Below, one piece after another: positions 7,087 through 14,635 of a DNA stretch of 64,000 bases (position 1 is its first letter; every line of letters starts with the position of its first letter). The notes below the pieces were generated by a model, which was given only the letters and a program-made list of their open reading frames with translations, was not told the origin of the DNA and did no database searches. Source of the stretch: G963662675 sp963662675 (lineage in GTDB: Bacteria > Bacteroidota > Bacteroidia > Bacteroidales > Prolixibacteraceae); contig CAXXHP010000004.1 in NCBI GenBank assembly GCA_963662675.2, positions 1,302,001 to 1,366,000 on the forward strand. Direction: 5' to 3'. Made by a program: the position numbers and the translations under genes.

Positions 7087-7893
7087 ATGGATTCAGGAAA
7101 TATACTATTTGCTTTAGGATTAACTGTTTTTGCCGGATTAGCGACTGGCATAGGAAGTATCATGTCTTTCATGTCTAAGAAATTCAACCCAAAATTTCTT
7201 GCAGGTTCACTTGGATTTTCGGCAGGCGTAATGATTTATGTTTCGTTGGTTGAAATATTTGTCAAAGCAAAAGATTCCCTTTCAGCAGCTCATGGCGTTA
7301 AACTGGGGCATATATATACTGTAATCGCTTTTTTTTCAGGAATAGCACTTATAGCAATAATCGATAGGTTAATTCCTTCTTTTGAGAATCCTCATGAGAT
7401 AAAAAACATGGATGAAAAGAAGTTGAACCCAGAGAACAATAAGAAATTGCTGCGCATGGGTTTATTTTCGGCTCTCGCTATTGCAATCCATAATTTTCCG
7501 GAAGGACTTGCAACGTTCATGGCAGCATTATCCGACCCCTCTCTTGGAATAAGTATTGCAGTTGCCATTGCCATTCATAATATTCCTGAAGGAGTAGCAG
7601 TATCTGTGCCAATTTACTATGCAACCAGAAATAGAAGCAAAGCATTCTGGCTGTCCTTTTTATCCGGACTGGCAGAGCCTGTAGGTGCAATTTTAGGATA
7701 TTTTATTCTACGCAACGTTTTTAACGAATCTACATTTGGGTTAATATTTGCAAGTGTAGCCGGTATAATGGTTTATATCTCACTTGATGAACTATTGCCA
7801 ACTGCCGAAGAATATGGGGAACACCATATTGCTATTGGTGGTCTTATTGCAGGCATGGCGGTAATGGCAATAAGCCTAATATTATTCATCTAA
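7087..7893 (+). CDS. zupT: ZIP-family zinc/divalent metal transporter ZupT
   Basis: A 268-residue, eight-helix inner-membrane protein. The two metal-binding helices are clear: AIHNFPEGLATF and AIHNIPEGVAV, the paired HNxPEG motifs of ZupT. The loop between helices 3 and 4 (about residues 98-120) is charged. The family imports Zn2+ and often Fe2+ and Mn2+ into the cytoplasm. It is the last gene of the regulator / outer-membrane / transporter operon, so metal-responsive repression by the first gene is likely. Confidence 0.93.
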   Translation: MDSGNILFALGLTVFAGLATGIGSIMSFMSKKFNPKFLAGSLGFSAGVMIYVSLVEIFVKAKDSLSAAHGVKLGHIYTVIAFFSGIALIAIIDRLIPSFENPHEIKNMDEKKLNPENNKKLLRMGLFSALAIAIHNFPEGLATFMAALSDPSLGISIAVAIAIHNIPEGVAVSVPIYYATRNRSKAFWLSFLSGLAEPVGAILGYFILRNVFNESTFGLIFASVAGIMVYISLDELLPTAEEYGEHHIAIGGLIAGMAVMAISLILFI

Positions 7894-8226
7894 ATTATAA
7901 TGTATTCACAATTTATATTGGAAAATAAACCCGACATAAACCATGAATTACTAAAATTAAAATTGAGTTTATTCGCGTAATAAACAGGTGGCAACAAAAA
8001 GAGAAGTACAAAGGTATAAAACGTTAGATAAGTATATATCCTTGTTGGGCTCAAAACACATACACCCTCTTTTTAAAGCACATAAACAGTCCTACCAAAG
8101 GGCGTCATTACTTTTATCACAATTTGCCAAACCAAACGGATAGTTTAAATTTGCACCAAGAATACATTCCTTTTAAAAAATAATAGTAGTTTTGCGCAAT
8201 TTTTTAACCCAAATAGCTGGCATATC
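7894..8226. other. intergenic: zupT 3' region and guaB promoter region
   Basis: Contains a small perfect palindrome, GTTTATT-CGCGT-AATAAAC (7967-7985), without a following T-run, and the guaB -7 box near the right end. Nothing else is recognisable. Confidence 0.5.
8187..8194 (+). promoter_or_regulatory. guaB promoter -7 box (TAGTTTTG)
   Basis: Perfect TAnnTTTG, 33 bases before the guaB ATG. No clear -33 element. Confidence 0.6.
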
Positions 8227-9723
8227 ATGGCAAAATACACGAATGAAGTATCAAGAACTTTTAGTGAGTACCTGCTAATCCCTGGTCTAACAGACAAAAA
8301 CTGTAACCCGTCAAACGTATCGTTAAAAGCTCCTCTGGTAAGTTTCAAAAAAGGTGAAACCCCGGCACTTGAGTTGAACACACCGTTTGTTTCGGCAATC
8401 ATGCAGTCGGTATCAGGAGATAATATGGGTATCGCTCTGGCAAGAAACGGAGGACTATCTTTCATTTTTGGTTCTCAACCCATCGACACACAAGCGGAAA
8501 TGGTTAGGAAGGTGAAAAAGTTTAAAGCCGGATTTGTTGTAAGCGACTCCAATCTTACACCTGATCACACATTAAAAGATGTGCTAGACCTAGTTGATAA
8601 AACAGGACATTCAACACTTGGTGTTACTGAAGACGGAAGCCCAAATGGTAAGCTTTTAGGGATTGTTACCGGACGTGACTACCGCCCAAGTCGGGATCCG
8701 TTGGATAAAAAGATTATTGAATTCATGACCCCTTATAATAAGCTTATTAAAGGGAAATTGGGAATGACCTTAACAGAAGCAAATGATGTTATTTGGGACA
8801 ATAAACTGAATAGTCTACCCATTATAGATGAAAATCAGAAATTACATTTCTTTGTATTTCGCAAAGACTATGAAAGCCACAAAGAATACCCGATTGAGGT
8901 ACTCGACAATAGCAAACAATTATTAGTTGGAGCCGGAATTAACAGCCGTGATTATAAAGAACGTGTTCCTGCCCTTATTAATGCAGGAGCCGATATTTTG
9001 TGCGTTGACTCATCTGATGGTTTTTCAGAATGGCAACGTGAGTCTATCGAATACATTAAAAAAGAATACAAGGGCACTGTGCGTGTGGGAGCGGGCAATG
9101 TTGTTGACAAAGAAGGCTTCCTTTATTTGGTAGAAGCTGGTGCCGATTTTGTAAAAGTTGGTATTGGTGGTGGTTCAATTTGCATTACCCGTGAGCAAAA
9201 AGGAATTGGACGCGGCCAGGCAACCTCTATTATTGAAGTTGCTGCAGCACGCGATGAATACTACGAACAAACAGGAATTTATGTGCCTATCTGCTCTGAC
9301 GGTGGTATTGTGCAGGATTACCACATGGTATTGGCTTTGGCTATGGGTGCCGATTTCTTGATGATGGGACGCTATTTTGCACGTTTCGACGAAAGCCCAA
9401 CACGCAAGCTAATGATAAACAACCGCTACGTAAAAGAGTATTGGGGCGAAGGCTCAAACCGTGCTCGTAACTGGCAACGCTATGACATGGGTGGCAGCGA
9501 AAACCTTAAATTTGAAGAGGGCGTTGATAGCTATGTTCCATATGCCGGAAAATTAAAAGACAACTTGGACATTACTTTGGGAAAAATAAAATCAACCATG
9601 TGTAGTTGTGGTTCGGTTTCAATTCCTGATTTAAAAGAAAAGGCAAAAATAACACTGGTTTCAGCAACAAGTATTGTTGAAGGCGGTGCACATGACGTCA
9701 TATTAAAAGACGCCAATATGTAG
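8227..9723 (+). CDS. guaB: inosine-5'-monophosphate dehydrogenase
   Basis: A 498-residue IMP dehydrogenase, catalysing NAD-dependent oxidation of IMP to XMP, the committed step of GMP synthesis. The catalytic loop GGGSICITREQKGIGRGQ carries Cys319; the flap holds the Arg418-Tyr419 pair in NWQRYDMGG; CBS domains lie at about residues 100-220. FGSQ, GADILCVDSSDG and SYVPYAGKLKD match the divergent subtype best known from the protist Tritrichomonas foetus, even in residue numbering. The gene stands alone with its own promoter and a strong terminator. Confidence 0.96.
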   Translation: MAKYTNEVSRTFSEYLLIPGLTDKNCNPSNVSLKAPLVSFKKGETPALELNTPFVSAIMQSVSGDNMGIALARNGGLSFIFGSQPIDTQAEMVRKVKKFKAGFVVSDSNLTPDHTLKDVLDLVDKTGHSTLGVTEDGSPNGKLLGIVTGRDYRPSRDPLDKKIIEFMTPYNKLIKGKLGMTLTEANDVIWDNKLNSLPIIDENQKLHFFVFRKDYESHKEYPIEVLDNSKQLLVGAGINSRDYKERVPALINAGADILCVDSSDGFSEWQRESIEYIKKEYKGTVRVGAGNVVDKEGFLYLVEAGADFVKVGIGGGSICITREQKGIGRGQATSIIEVAAARDEYYEQTGIYVPICSDGGIVQDYHMVLALAMGADFLMMGRYFARFDESPTRKLMINNRYVKEYWGEGSNRARNWQRYDMGGSENLKFEEGVDSYVPYAGKLKDNLDITLGKIKSTMCSCGSVSIPDLKEKAKITLVSATSIVEGGAHDVILKDANM

Positions 9724-9742
9724 TTCAACAAAACCATTATAA

Positions 9743-9779
9743 AAATCCCGGCTTAATTTATTTAAGTCGGGATTTTTTC
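9743..9779 (+). terminator. guaB intrinsic terminator
   Basis: Stem of 14 base pairs (AAATCCCGGCTTAA with TTAAGTCGGGATTT, one G-T pair), 5-base loop, then a T-run. Starts 19 bases after the guaB stop. Confidence 0.9.
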
Positions 9780-9800
9780 TGTCCTATTATTTTGGTCGCA

Positions 9801-10553
9801 TTAGTTCTTTGTAAAATAGTTTTTTGTTGCGTTGCATAAAGGACACCGATAGTCTTCAGGCAAATCTTCAAAAGGAGTACCCGGAGGAATGCCCATCGTT
9901 GGATCACCTATTGCCGGATCGTAAATCCACCCGCAAATGGCACAAACATAAGAGTCCATCTCATCTCCATCTGCCTCTTTCCTCTCATCTAAGCCAGATT
10001 CAATTTCACTCCTCCCCTCATCTTCCAGCTCTTCAGCCACTAGCTTATCACGATCAATGTATGTTGGTGAATTTTTAGGCGAAAGCATTTTATATTCTTC
10101 TCGATAATAAGCATACGATAACGGATCATCATCCGAAAGCAGATCACTTTCCAACACTTCCCCAATTATTAGCAGGTGTGTTCCTAAATCAACTTTCTCC
10201 TTCACCTTACAATCAAACCAGGCAACTGCATCATTCAATACAATTGGGGCTCCGGTTTTTGCCGTTGTCATCTCCACATGCTGAAATTTATCAATCTCGC
10301 TGCCTGACATAAATCCAAAATCGCCTATCAATTTTACGTCCAGCTCCTTCTTCAGTACTGACACTGAAAAAACGCCTGCTTTTTTAATGACTTTCGTGCT
10401 TTCATTTTTTTTATGGCACGAAATGGCCAGCAGAGGCGGTTTCGAAGTGACCTGAAAAACAGTATTCGCAATATAACCGGTCTTTTCCCCTTTATACTCA
10501 GATGCAATAAGGTACAGTCCGTATGACAACTTGTGAAATGCATGCAGTTTCAT
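9801..10553 (-). CDS. flavin reductase-like domain fused to rubredoxin
   Basis: A 250-residue two-domain redox protein. Residues 1-155 form a flavin-reductase-like FMN-binding split barrel (YIANTVFQVTSKPPLLAISC and GTHLLIIGEV are typical). An acidic linker (about 170-198, rich in E and D) leads to a rubredoxin domain with CAICGWIYDP and CPLCNATK, whose four cysteines bind one iron. The layout equals the high-molecular-weight rubredoxin (Hrb) of anaerobes such as Moorella, which passes electrons from NADH to flavodiiron proteins to remove O2 or NO. No flavodiiron gene is in the window, so the partner is unknown. Confidence 0.9.
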   Translation of the reverse strand: MKLHAFHKLSYGLYLIASEYKGEKTGYIANTVFQVTSKPPLLAISCHKKNESTKVIKKAGVFSVSVLKKELDVKLIGDFGFMSGSEIDKFQHVEMTTAKTGAPIVLNDAVAWFDCKVKEKVDLGTHLLIIGEVLESDLLSDDDPLSYAYYREEYKMLSPKNSPTYIDRDKLVAEELEDEGRSEIESGLDERKEADGDEMDSYVCAICGWIYDPAIGDPTMGIPPGTPFEDLPEDYRCPLCNATKNYFTKN

Positions 10554-10709
10554 CGTCTTCTGGTTTTATAATAATTATGTTTGAAGTTGCTAATAATTTA
10601 TCAATCTGCAAACTTTGAATCATGATTTGTTAGTCGGATATTTCCTGACCTTTCTCATGGATTACTTCCCATAACTTTATCTTCTTTAGCACTATAAATA
10701 CGGAATGCT

Positions 10710-10717
10710 TATATTTG
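10710..10717 (+). promoter_or_regulatory. C69 dipeptidase promoter -7 box (TATATTTG)
   Basis: Perfect TAnnTTTG, 30 bases before the ATG at 10748. Confidence 0.6.
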
Positions 10718-10747
10718 CTTTTATGCTGAAAACTAAAAAATTGAAGA

Positions 10748-12433
10748 ATGATGATAAAGAAATTTAGTTTCCTATCCCTTACCATTTTGCTTATTGTTGG
10801 ACAGTCAATAGCCTGCACCAACTTTCTAATAACCAAAGGAGCTTCTATTGATGGATCAACCATGATTACATATGCTGCCGACTCGCATACGCTGTATGGC
10901 GAGCTTTATTACCAACCGGCAATGGATTACCCAGCCGGAACAATGAGAGATATTCATGAATGGGACACCGGGAAATTTATGGGTCAAATTCCGGAAATAT
11001 CTCACACCTACAGTGTAGTCGGCAATATTAATGAGCATCAGGTTGCTATTGGAGAAACAACATACGGAGGGCTGCAGGAATTAGGCACACAAGAAGGTGC
11101 AATTATGGATTACGGCAGTTTGATGTACGTTGCTCTTCAACGCGCAAAAACGGCAAGAGAAGCTATTCTCGTAATGACCGACCTTGTGGAGAAATATGGG
11201 TATGCCAGCTCTGGTGAGTCATTCTCCATTTCTGATGCTGAAGAAGTATGGATACTGGAATTGATTGGCAAAGGCGAAGGTCAAAAAGGAGCTGTATGGG
11301 TGGCCATGCGCATTCCTGATGGATACATTAGCGGACATGCCAACCAAGCCCGAATCACTACTTTCCCTCTGGATGACCCCGAGAACTGCCTTTATGCAGA
11401 AGACGTTATTTCTTTCGCTAAAGAGAATAATTGGTACAATGGCAAAGATCAGGATTTTAGCTTTTCGGATGTGTACGCGCCCATCGATTTTGAAGGAGCC
11501 CGGTTTTGTGAGGCTCGTGTTTGGTCAGGATTTAATAAGGTAGCCGATGGAATGGATCAATACTTTGAATATGCAAAAGGCACAATTAAGCATGGCGGAA
11601 CAAATAATTTTGCATCTAACCGAATGCCACTTTGGATAAAGCCAGATAAAAAGCTATCTGTTAAAGATGTGATGGAAATGATGCGCGACCATTTTGAGAA
11701 CACCGAACTAGACATGGCTGGCGACCTAGGAGCTGGCCCATACAAACTACCCTACCGATGGCGAGGATTAACATGGGACGTTGATTCTGCAACATATTGC
11801 AACGAACGTGCTGTTTCAACACAGCAAACAGGCTTTTCTTTCGTAACCCAATCACGCTCTTGGTTGCCCGACCCAATTGGTGGCATCATTTGGTTTGGTG
11901 TTGATGATACATACAGCACCTGCTATGTTCCGATGTATTGTGGAATAACAGAAATACCTGAATGTTTCCGCGTTGGGAATGGAGACTTGCTCACCTATTC
12001 AGAAACATCAGCATTTTGGACATTCAATGCAGTAACCAACTTTACCTATTTACGATACGACAGCATGATTAATCATGTACGCCAGCTACAAGCTGAACTT
12101 GAAGCCAGCTTTATAGCGTACACCCCAGCCATTGACAAAGCAGCTCAAATGTTGTATGAAAATGAAGGAGATGAAAAAGCGCGTCAGTTTTTGAATACCT
12201 ACTCCGTGAATGAAGCAAATAATATGACAGCAGAATGGAAAAAACTCTTTCAATATCTGTTGATTAAATACATTGATGGCAACATCAAAATAGAAAAAAA
12301 CGGAGAATTTGTTCGAAATGAATGGGGCATGCCTGAATTTCCCGATCAACCTGGCTATCCGGAATGGTGGTATGAAGCTATTGTAAATAGTACTGGTGAT
12401 CATTTTAAAGTGGAAGGAGCCTCCGTACATTAA
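10748..12433 (+). CDS. secreted C69-family dipeptidase
   Basis: A 561-residue N-terminal-nucleophile hydrolase of peptidase family C69 (PepD-like). A signal-like segment (1-22) ends directly before Cys23 in IACTNFLITKGAS, the position of the catalytic cysteine freed by processing. Downstream DGSTMITYAADSH, GETTYGG and YGSLMYVALQRA..A are family motifs. It likely hydrolyses dipeptides in the periplasm for amino-acid nutrition. Two ATG codons lie in tandem (10748, 10751). It is monocistronic, divergent from the flavin reductase-rubredoxin gene. Confidence 0.9.
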   Translation: MMIKKFSFLSLTILLIVGQSIACTNFLITKGASIDGSTMITYAADSHTLYGELYYQPAMDYPAGTMRDIHEWDTGKFMGQIPEISHTYSVVGNINEHQVAIGETTYGGLQELGTQEGAIMDYGSLMYVALQRAKTAREAILVMTDLVEKYGYASSGESFSISDAEEVWILELIGKGEGQKGAVWVAMRIPDGYISGHANQARITTFPLDDPENCLYAEDVISFAKENNWYNGKDQDFSFSDVYAPIDFEGARFCEARVWSGFNKVADGMDQYFEYAKGTIKHGGTNNFASNRMPLWIKPDKKLSVKDVMEMMRDHFENTELDMAGDLGAGPYKLPYRWRGLTWDVDSATYCNERAVSTQQTGFSFVTQSRSWLPDPIGGIIWFGVDDTYSTCYVPMYCGITEIPECFRVGNGDLLTYSETSAFWTFNAVTNFTYLRYDSMINHVRQLQAELEASFIAYTPAIDKAAQMLYENEGDEKARQFLNTYSVNEANNMTAEWKKLFQYLLIKYIDGNIKIEKNGEFVRNEWGMPEFPDQPGYPEWWYEAIVNSTGDHFKVEGASVH

Positions 12434-12477
12434 CATTGAGTTGTAACTACTTTATTCCAATTTAATTAGGTATAAAG

Positions 12478-12508
12478 TTTTGCACACATATAATTTTTAT
12501 TACTTTTG
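12478..12508 (+). promoter_or_regulatory. rplS promoter (TTTTG - N18 - TACTTTTG)
   Basis: The -33 element TTTTG (12478-12482) and -7 box TACTTTTG (12501-12508) are separated by 18 bases, a nearly textbook Bacteroidota promoter. The long leader to the ATG at 12572 leaves room for translational control. Confidence 0.75.
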
Positions 12509-12571
12509 CGCAAAATTGATGCAATCTCTTACACACATAAACGTGTAACATTGCCCTAAAAACACACGAAA

Positions 12572-12919
12572 ATGGATTTAATTAAAGTAGCTGAAAATGC
12601 TTTTGCCGTAGAAACTGAACTTCCAAAGTTTGGTGCCGGCGATACTATTACTGTTCACTATAAAATTAAAGAGGGAAACAAAGAACGTATCCAGGATTAC
12701 CGAGGAGTAGTAATTCAGGTTAAAGGTAGTGGAGTTACTAAAACCTTCACTGTTCGTAAAATGTCTGGAAACATTGGCGTTGAGCGTATTTTCCCATTGT
12801 CTTCACCATCTATTCATGGTATTGACATCAACAAAAGAGGTAAAGTACGTCGCAAACGTATTTTCTATCTACGCGGTCTTACTGGTAAGAAAGCAAGAAT
12901 CAAAGAAAAAAGAATGTAA
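12572..12919 (+). CDS. rplS: 50S ribosomal protein L19
   Basis: 115 residues, the usual L19 length. The core FGAGDTITVHYKIKEG, DYRGVVIQVKGSG, FTVRKMSGNIGVERIFPLSSP and the basic end KARIKEKRM are unmistakable. L19 sits at the 30S-50S interface. Here it is monocistronic with its own promoter and terminator rather than in the rpsP-rimM-trmD-rplS operon found in many other bacteria. Confidence 0.98.
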   Translation: MDLIKVAENAFAVETELPKFGAGDTITVHYKIKEGNKERIQDYRGVVIQVKGSGVTKTFTVRKMSGNIGVERIFPLSSPSIHGIDINKRGKVRRKRIFYLRGLTGKKARIKEKRM

Positions 12920-12935
12920 TCTTACATCTCGATAT

Positions 12936-12968
12936 AAAAAAGCCTCCAAAATTGGAGGCTTTTTTTTG
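12936..12968 (+). terminator. rplS intrinsic terminator
   Basis: AAAAAAGCCTCC paired with GGAGGCTTTTTT around AAAATT, followed by T's; 17 bases after the stop. Confidence 0.9.
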
Positions 12969-12992
12969 CTTAAAACTTTTAGGCTTAATTGT

Positions 12993-13534
12993 TGATTCAC
13001 AGCTATTTTCGGTGGACTATTTTTTAAACGCATAAATTTAATTCACCTTATGTTAAGACTGCGAATTCAATTAAATACCTTTCAATCTGTTTTTATAATG
13101 AGAGGTGCTGTTTCCCGAAACAAATACTCTGGTTGTCCCTTTTTTATTTGTGGATTAACTTCAACCGTAATTATTAATGGTAAAGCCCCTACTTCAACGC
13201 TAGGTGAAAAGCATGGACTAGGAAGGTTTTGATTAGAAAACAAGGGCGAAAATCAGGGGGTGGAACTGGTAAGCCATCCTGTTTGAGGAGGAACGACGAG
13301 TTGGATTGCGTGGTGTTTTCAATCCGTAGTCTTCTTCCAAAAGGTCCCTCAGCCTTGACTTTTTTTGTTTCCGTTTTTTGGGTCAAGCCAAAAAATGAAA
13401 TCCCGTTCGGAAGAACAGCCAAATCAGGGAATACGCATTACGTATTTATCTTCATACAAACTTGCGAATTGTATCCGCTACAATAAAATAAATTGATCTT
13501 ATTTTTCTAATCCACCTGATTTTTCAATTGATCC
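12993..13534 (-). mobile_element. MITE-like element, copy A (542 bp)
   Basis: Same sequence family as 41600-42143 and 57879-58409, in opposite orientation. The right end CAATTGATCC (13525-13534) is intact; the left end is diverged. Flanks TTAATTGT (12985-12992) and TTAATGAT (13535-13542) match at 6 of 8, fitting an old 8-bp target duplication. Inner landmarks shared by all copies are a CTTGACCCAAAAAACGGAAA segment and a paired CTTGAC/GTCAAG. Short open frames in it are not conserved as protein, so I treat it as non-coding. Confidence 0.75.
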
Positions 13535-13618
13535 TTAATGATCCCTCCAATTAATTTGTGATAAAAGTCAACGGTTAATTCGCCAGACTGCCGTTAATTT
13601 GTTTAAAAATTGGCAGTT

Positions 13619-14542
13619 ATGAATCTACTTCAGAAAGAAAAGTTATTTACCCTTAAATGGTTTAAAGAATATAGTTTTATTACTATCGGTTCGTTCATTT
13701 TAGCCATAGGCTATGTCTACTTCATTACGCCACATCGAATTGTTCCGGGTGGTGTTTATGGCATTGCCATTGTGGTACATTACCTGTCTCAAGGATTTTT
13801 CTCATTTTGGCCCGATGGAATCCCAATTGGTTTATTTGGACTGATAATGAATATCCCCCTAACAATTGCCGGAATAAAAATTTTGGGCACACGCTTTGGC
13901 GTTAAAACAATTGTAGGTTTTGTTTTATCATCCGTTTTTATGGATCTGATAACTTATGCACGAGTTGATGGAGATGCTCCCTTGGTTACAGATGTTCTTC
14001 TTTCTTGCGTATTTGGGGGAGTACTAATTGGTTTCGGACTCGGATTGATTTTTAAGTCACGTGCCACTTCCGGTGGTTCAGACATAATTGCGATGATTAT
14101 TGCAAAACATACCGGATTACAATTAGGTCAATTATTGATTTATGTTGATTCTGCCATTGTATTGTTAGGGTTAGCCGCCTTTCAGGATTGGCAAATTCCG
14201 CTGTATTCATGGTTGGTTATTTACATTACAGGAAAAGCAATTGATACAACCATTGAGGGTGCAAACTACAACAAAGCCCTATTCATTATTTCGGACAAGC
14301 ATGAAGAAATTAAACAAAAAATATTGGTAGACTTAGAGCGAGGTGGCACCTATTTTAAAGGGAGTGGAATGTACACGGGAGATGAAAAGCAGATAATCTA
14401 CACCGTAGTTAGTCGTCGAGAGGTAGCTATACTGGAGCAGTTCATTGGGCAGATTGACCCCAATGCCTTTATTACAATAATGGATACTCGTGAAATTTTA
14501 GGAGACGGTTTTCAATCATTAAAAATGAAAGTGGAGGACTAA
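13619..14542 (+). CDS. YitT-family membrane protein (DUF161/DUF2179)
   Basis: A 307-residue protein with five or six membrane helices (about residues 12-220) and a C-terminal DUF2179 ferredoxin-like domain (about 222-300, with GGTYFKGSGMYTGDEKQIIYTVVSRRE). HRIVPGGVYGIAIVVHY and KSRATSGGSDIIA are YitT signatures. The role is unknown; a transporter with a regulatory domain is the usual guess. I start at the ATG at 13619; the frame can extend 9 bases to a TTG. It follows the MITE copy A by 84 bases. Confidence 0.88.
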   Translation: MNLLQKEKLFTLKWFKEYSFITIGSFILAIGYVYFITPHRIVPGGVYGIAIVVHYLSQGFFSFWPDGIPIGLFGLIMNIPLTIAGIKILGTRFGVKTIVGFVLSSVFMDLITYARVDGDAPLVTDVLLSCVFGGVLIGFGLGLIFKSRATSGGSDIIAMIIAKHTGLQLGQLLIYVDSAIVLLGLAAFQDWQIPLYSWLVIYITGKAIDTTIEGANYNKALFIISDKHEEIKQKILVDLERGGTYFKGSGMYTGDEKQIIYTVVSRREVAILEQFIGQIDPNAFITIMDTREILGDGFQSLKMKVED

Positions 14543-14554
14543 AAATTAAATCAA

Positions 14555-14576
14555 CTGATTATCATCTGATTATCAT
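14555..14576. repeat. tandem 11-bp repeat before the patatin gene
   Basis: Two exact copies of CTGATTATCAT followed by CTGATTTTTC. Sits just upstream of the -7 box at 14587, so it could affect promoter strength. Confidence 0.55.
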
Positions 14577-14586
14577 CTGATTTTTC

Positions 14587-14594
14587 TAAATTTG
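14587..14594 (+). promoter_or_regulatory. patatin gene -7 box (TAAATTTG)
   Basis: Perfect TAnnTTTG, 42 bases before the ATG at 14636. Confidence 0.55.
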
Positions 14595-14635
14595 GTTATT
14601 GCATATTTCTGCAACAAACTGAATTTGCCTGCGCC

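Noticed and set aside
11265..11543. 92-codon plus-strand frame inside the C69 dipeptidase gene
   Set aside because: Shadow frame of a clearly coding gene.
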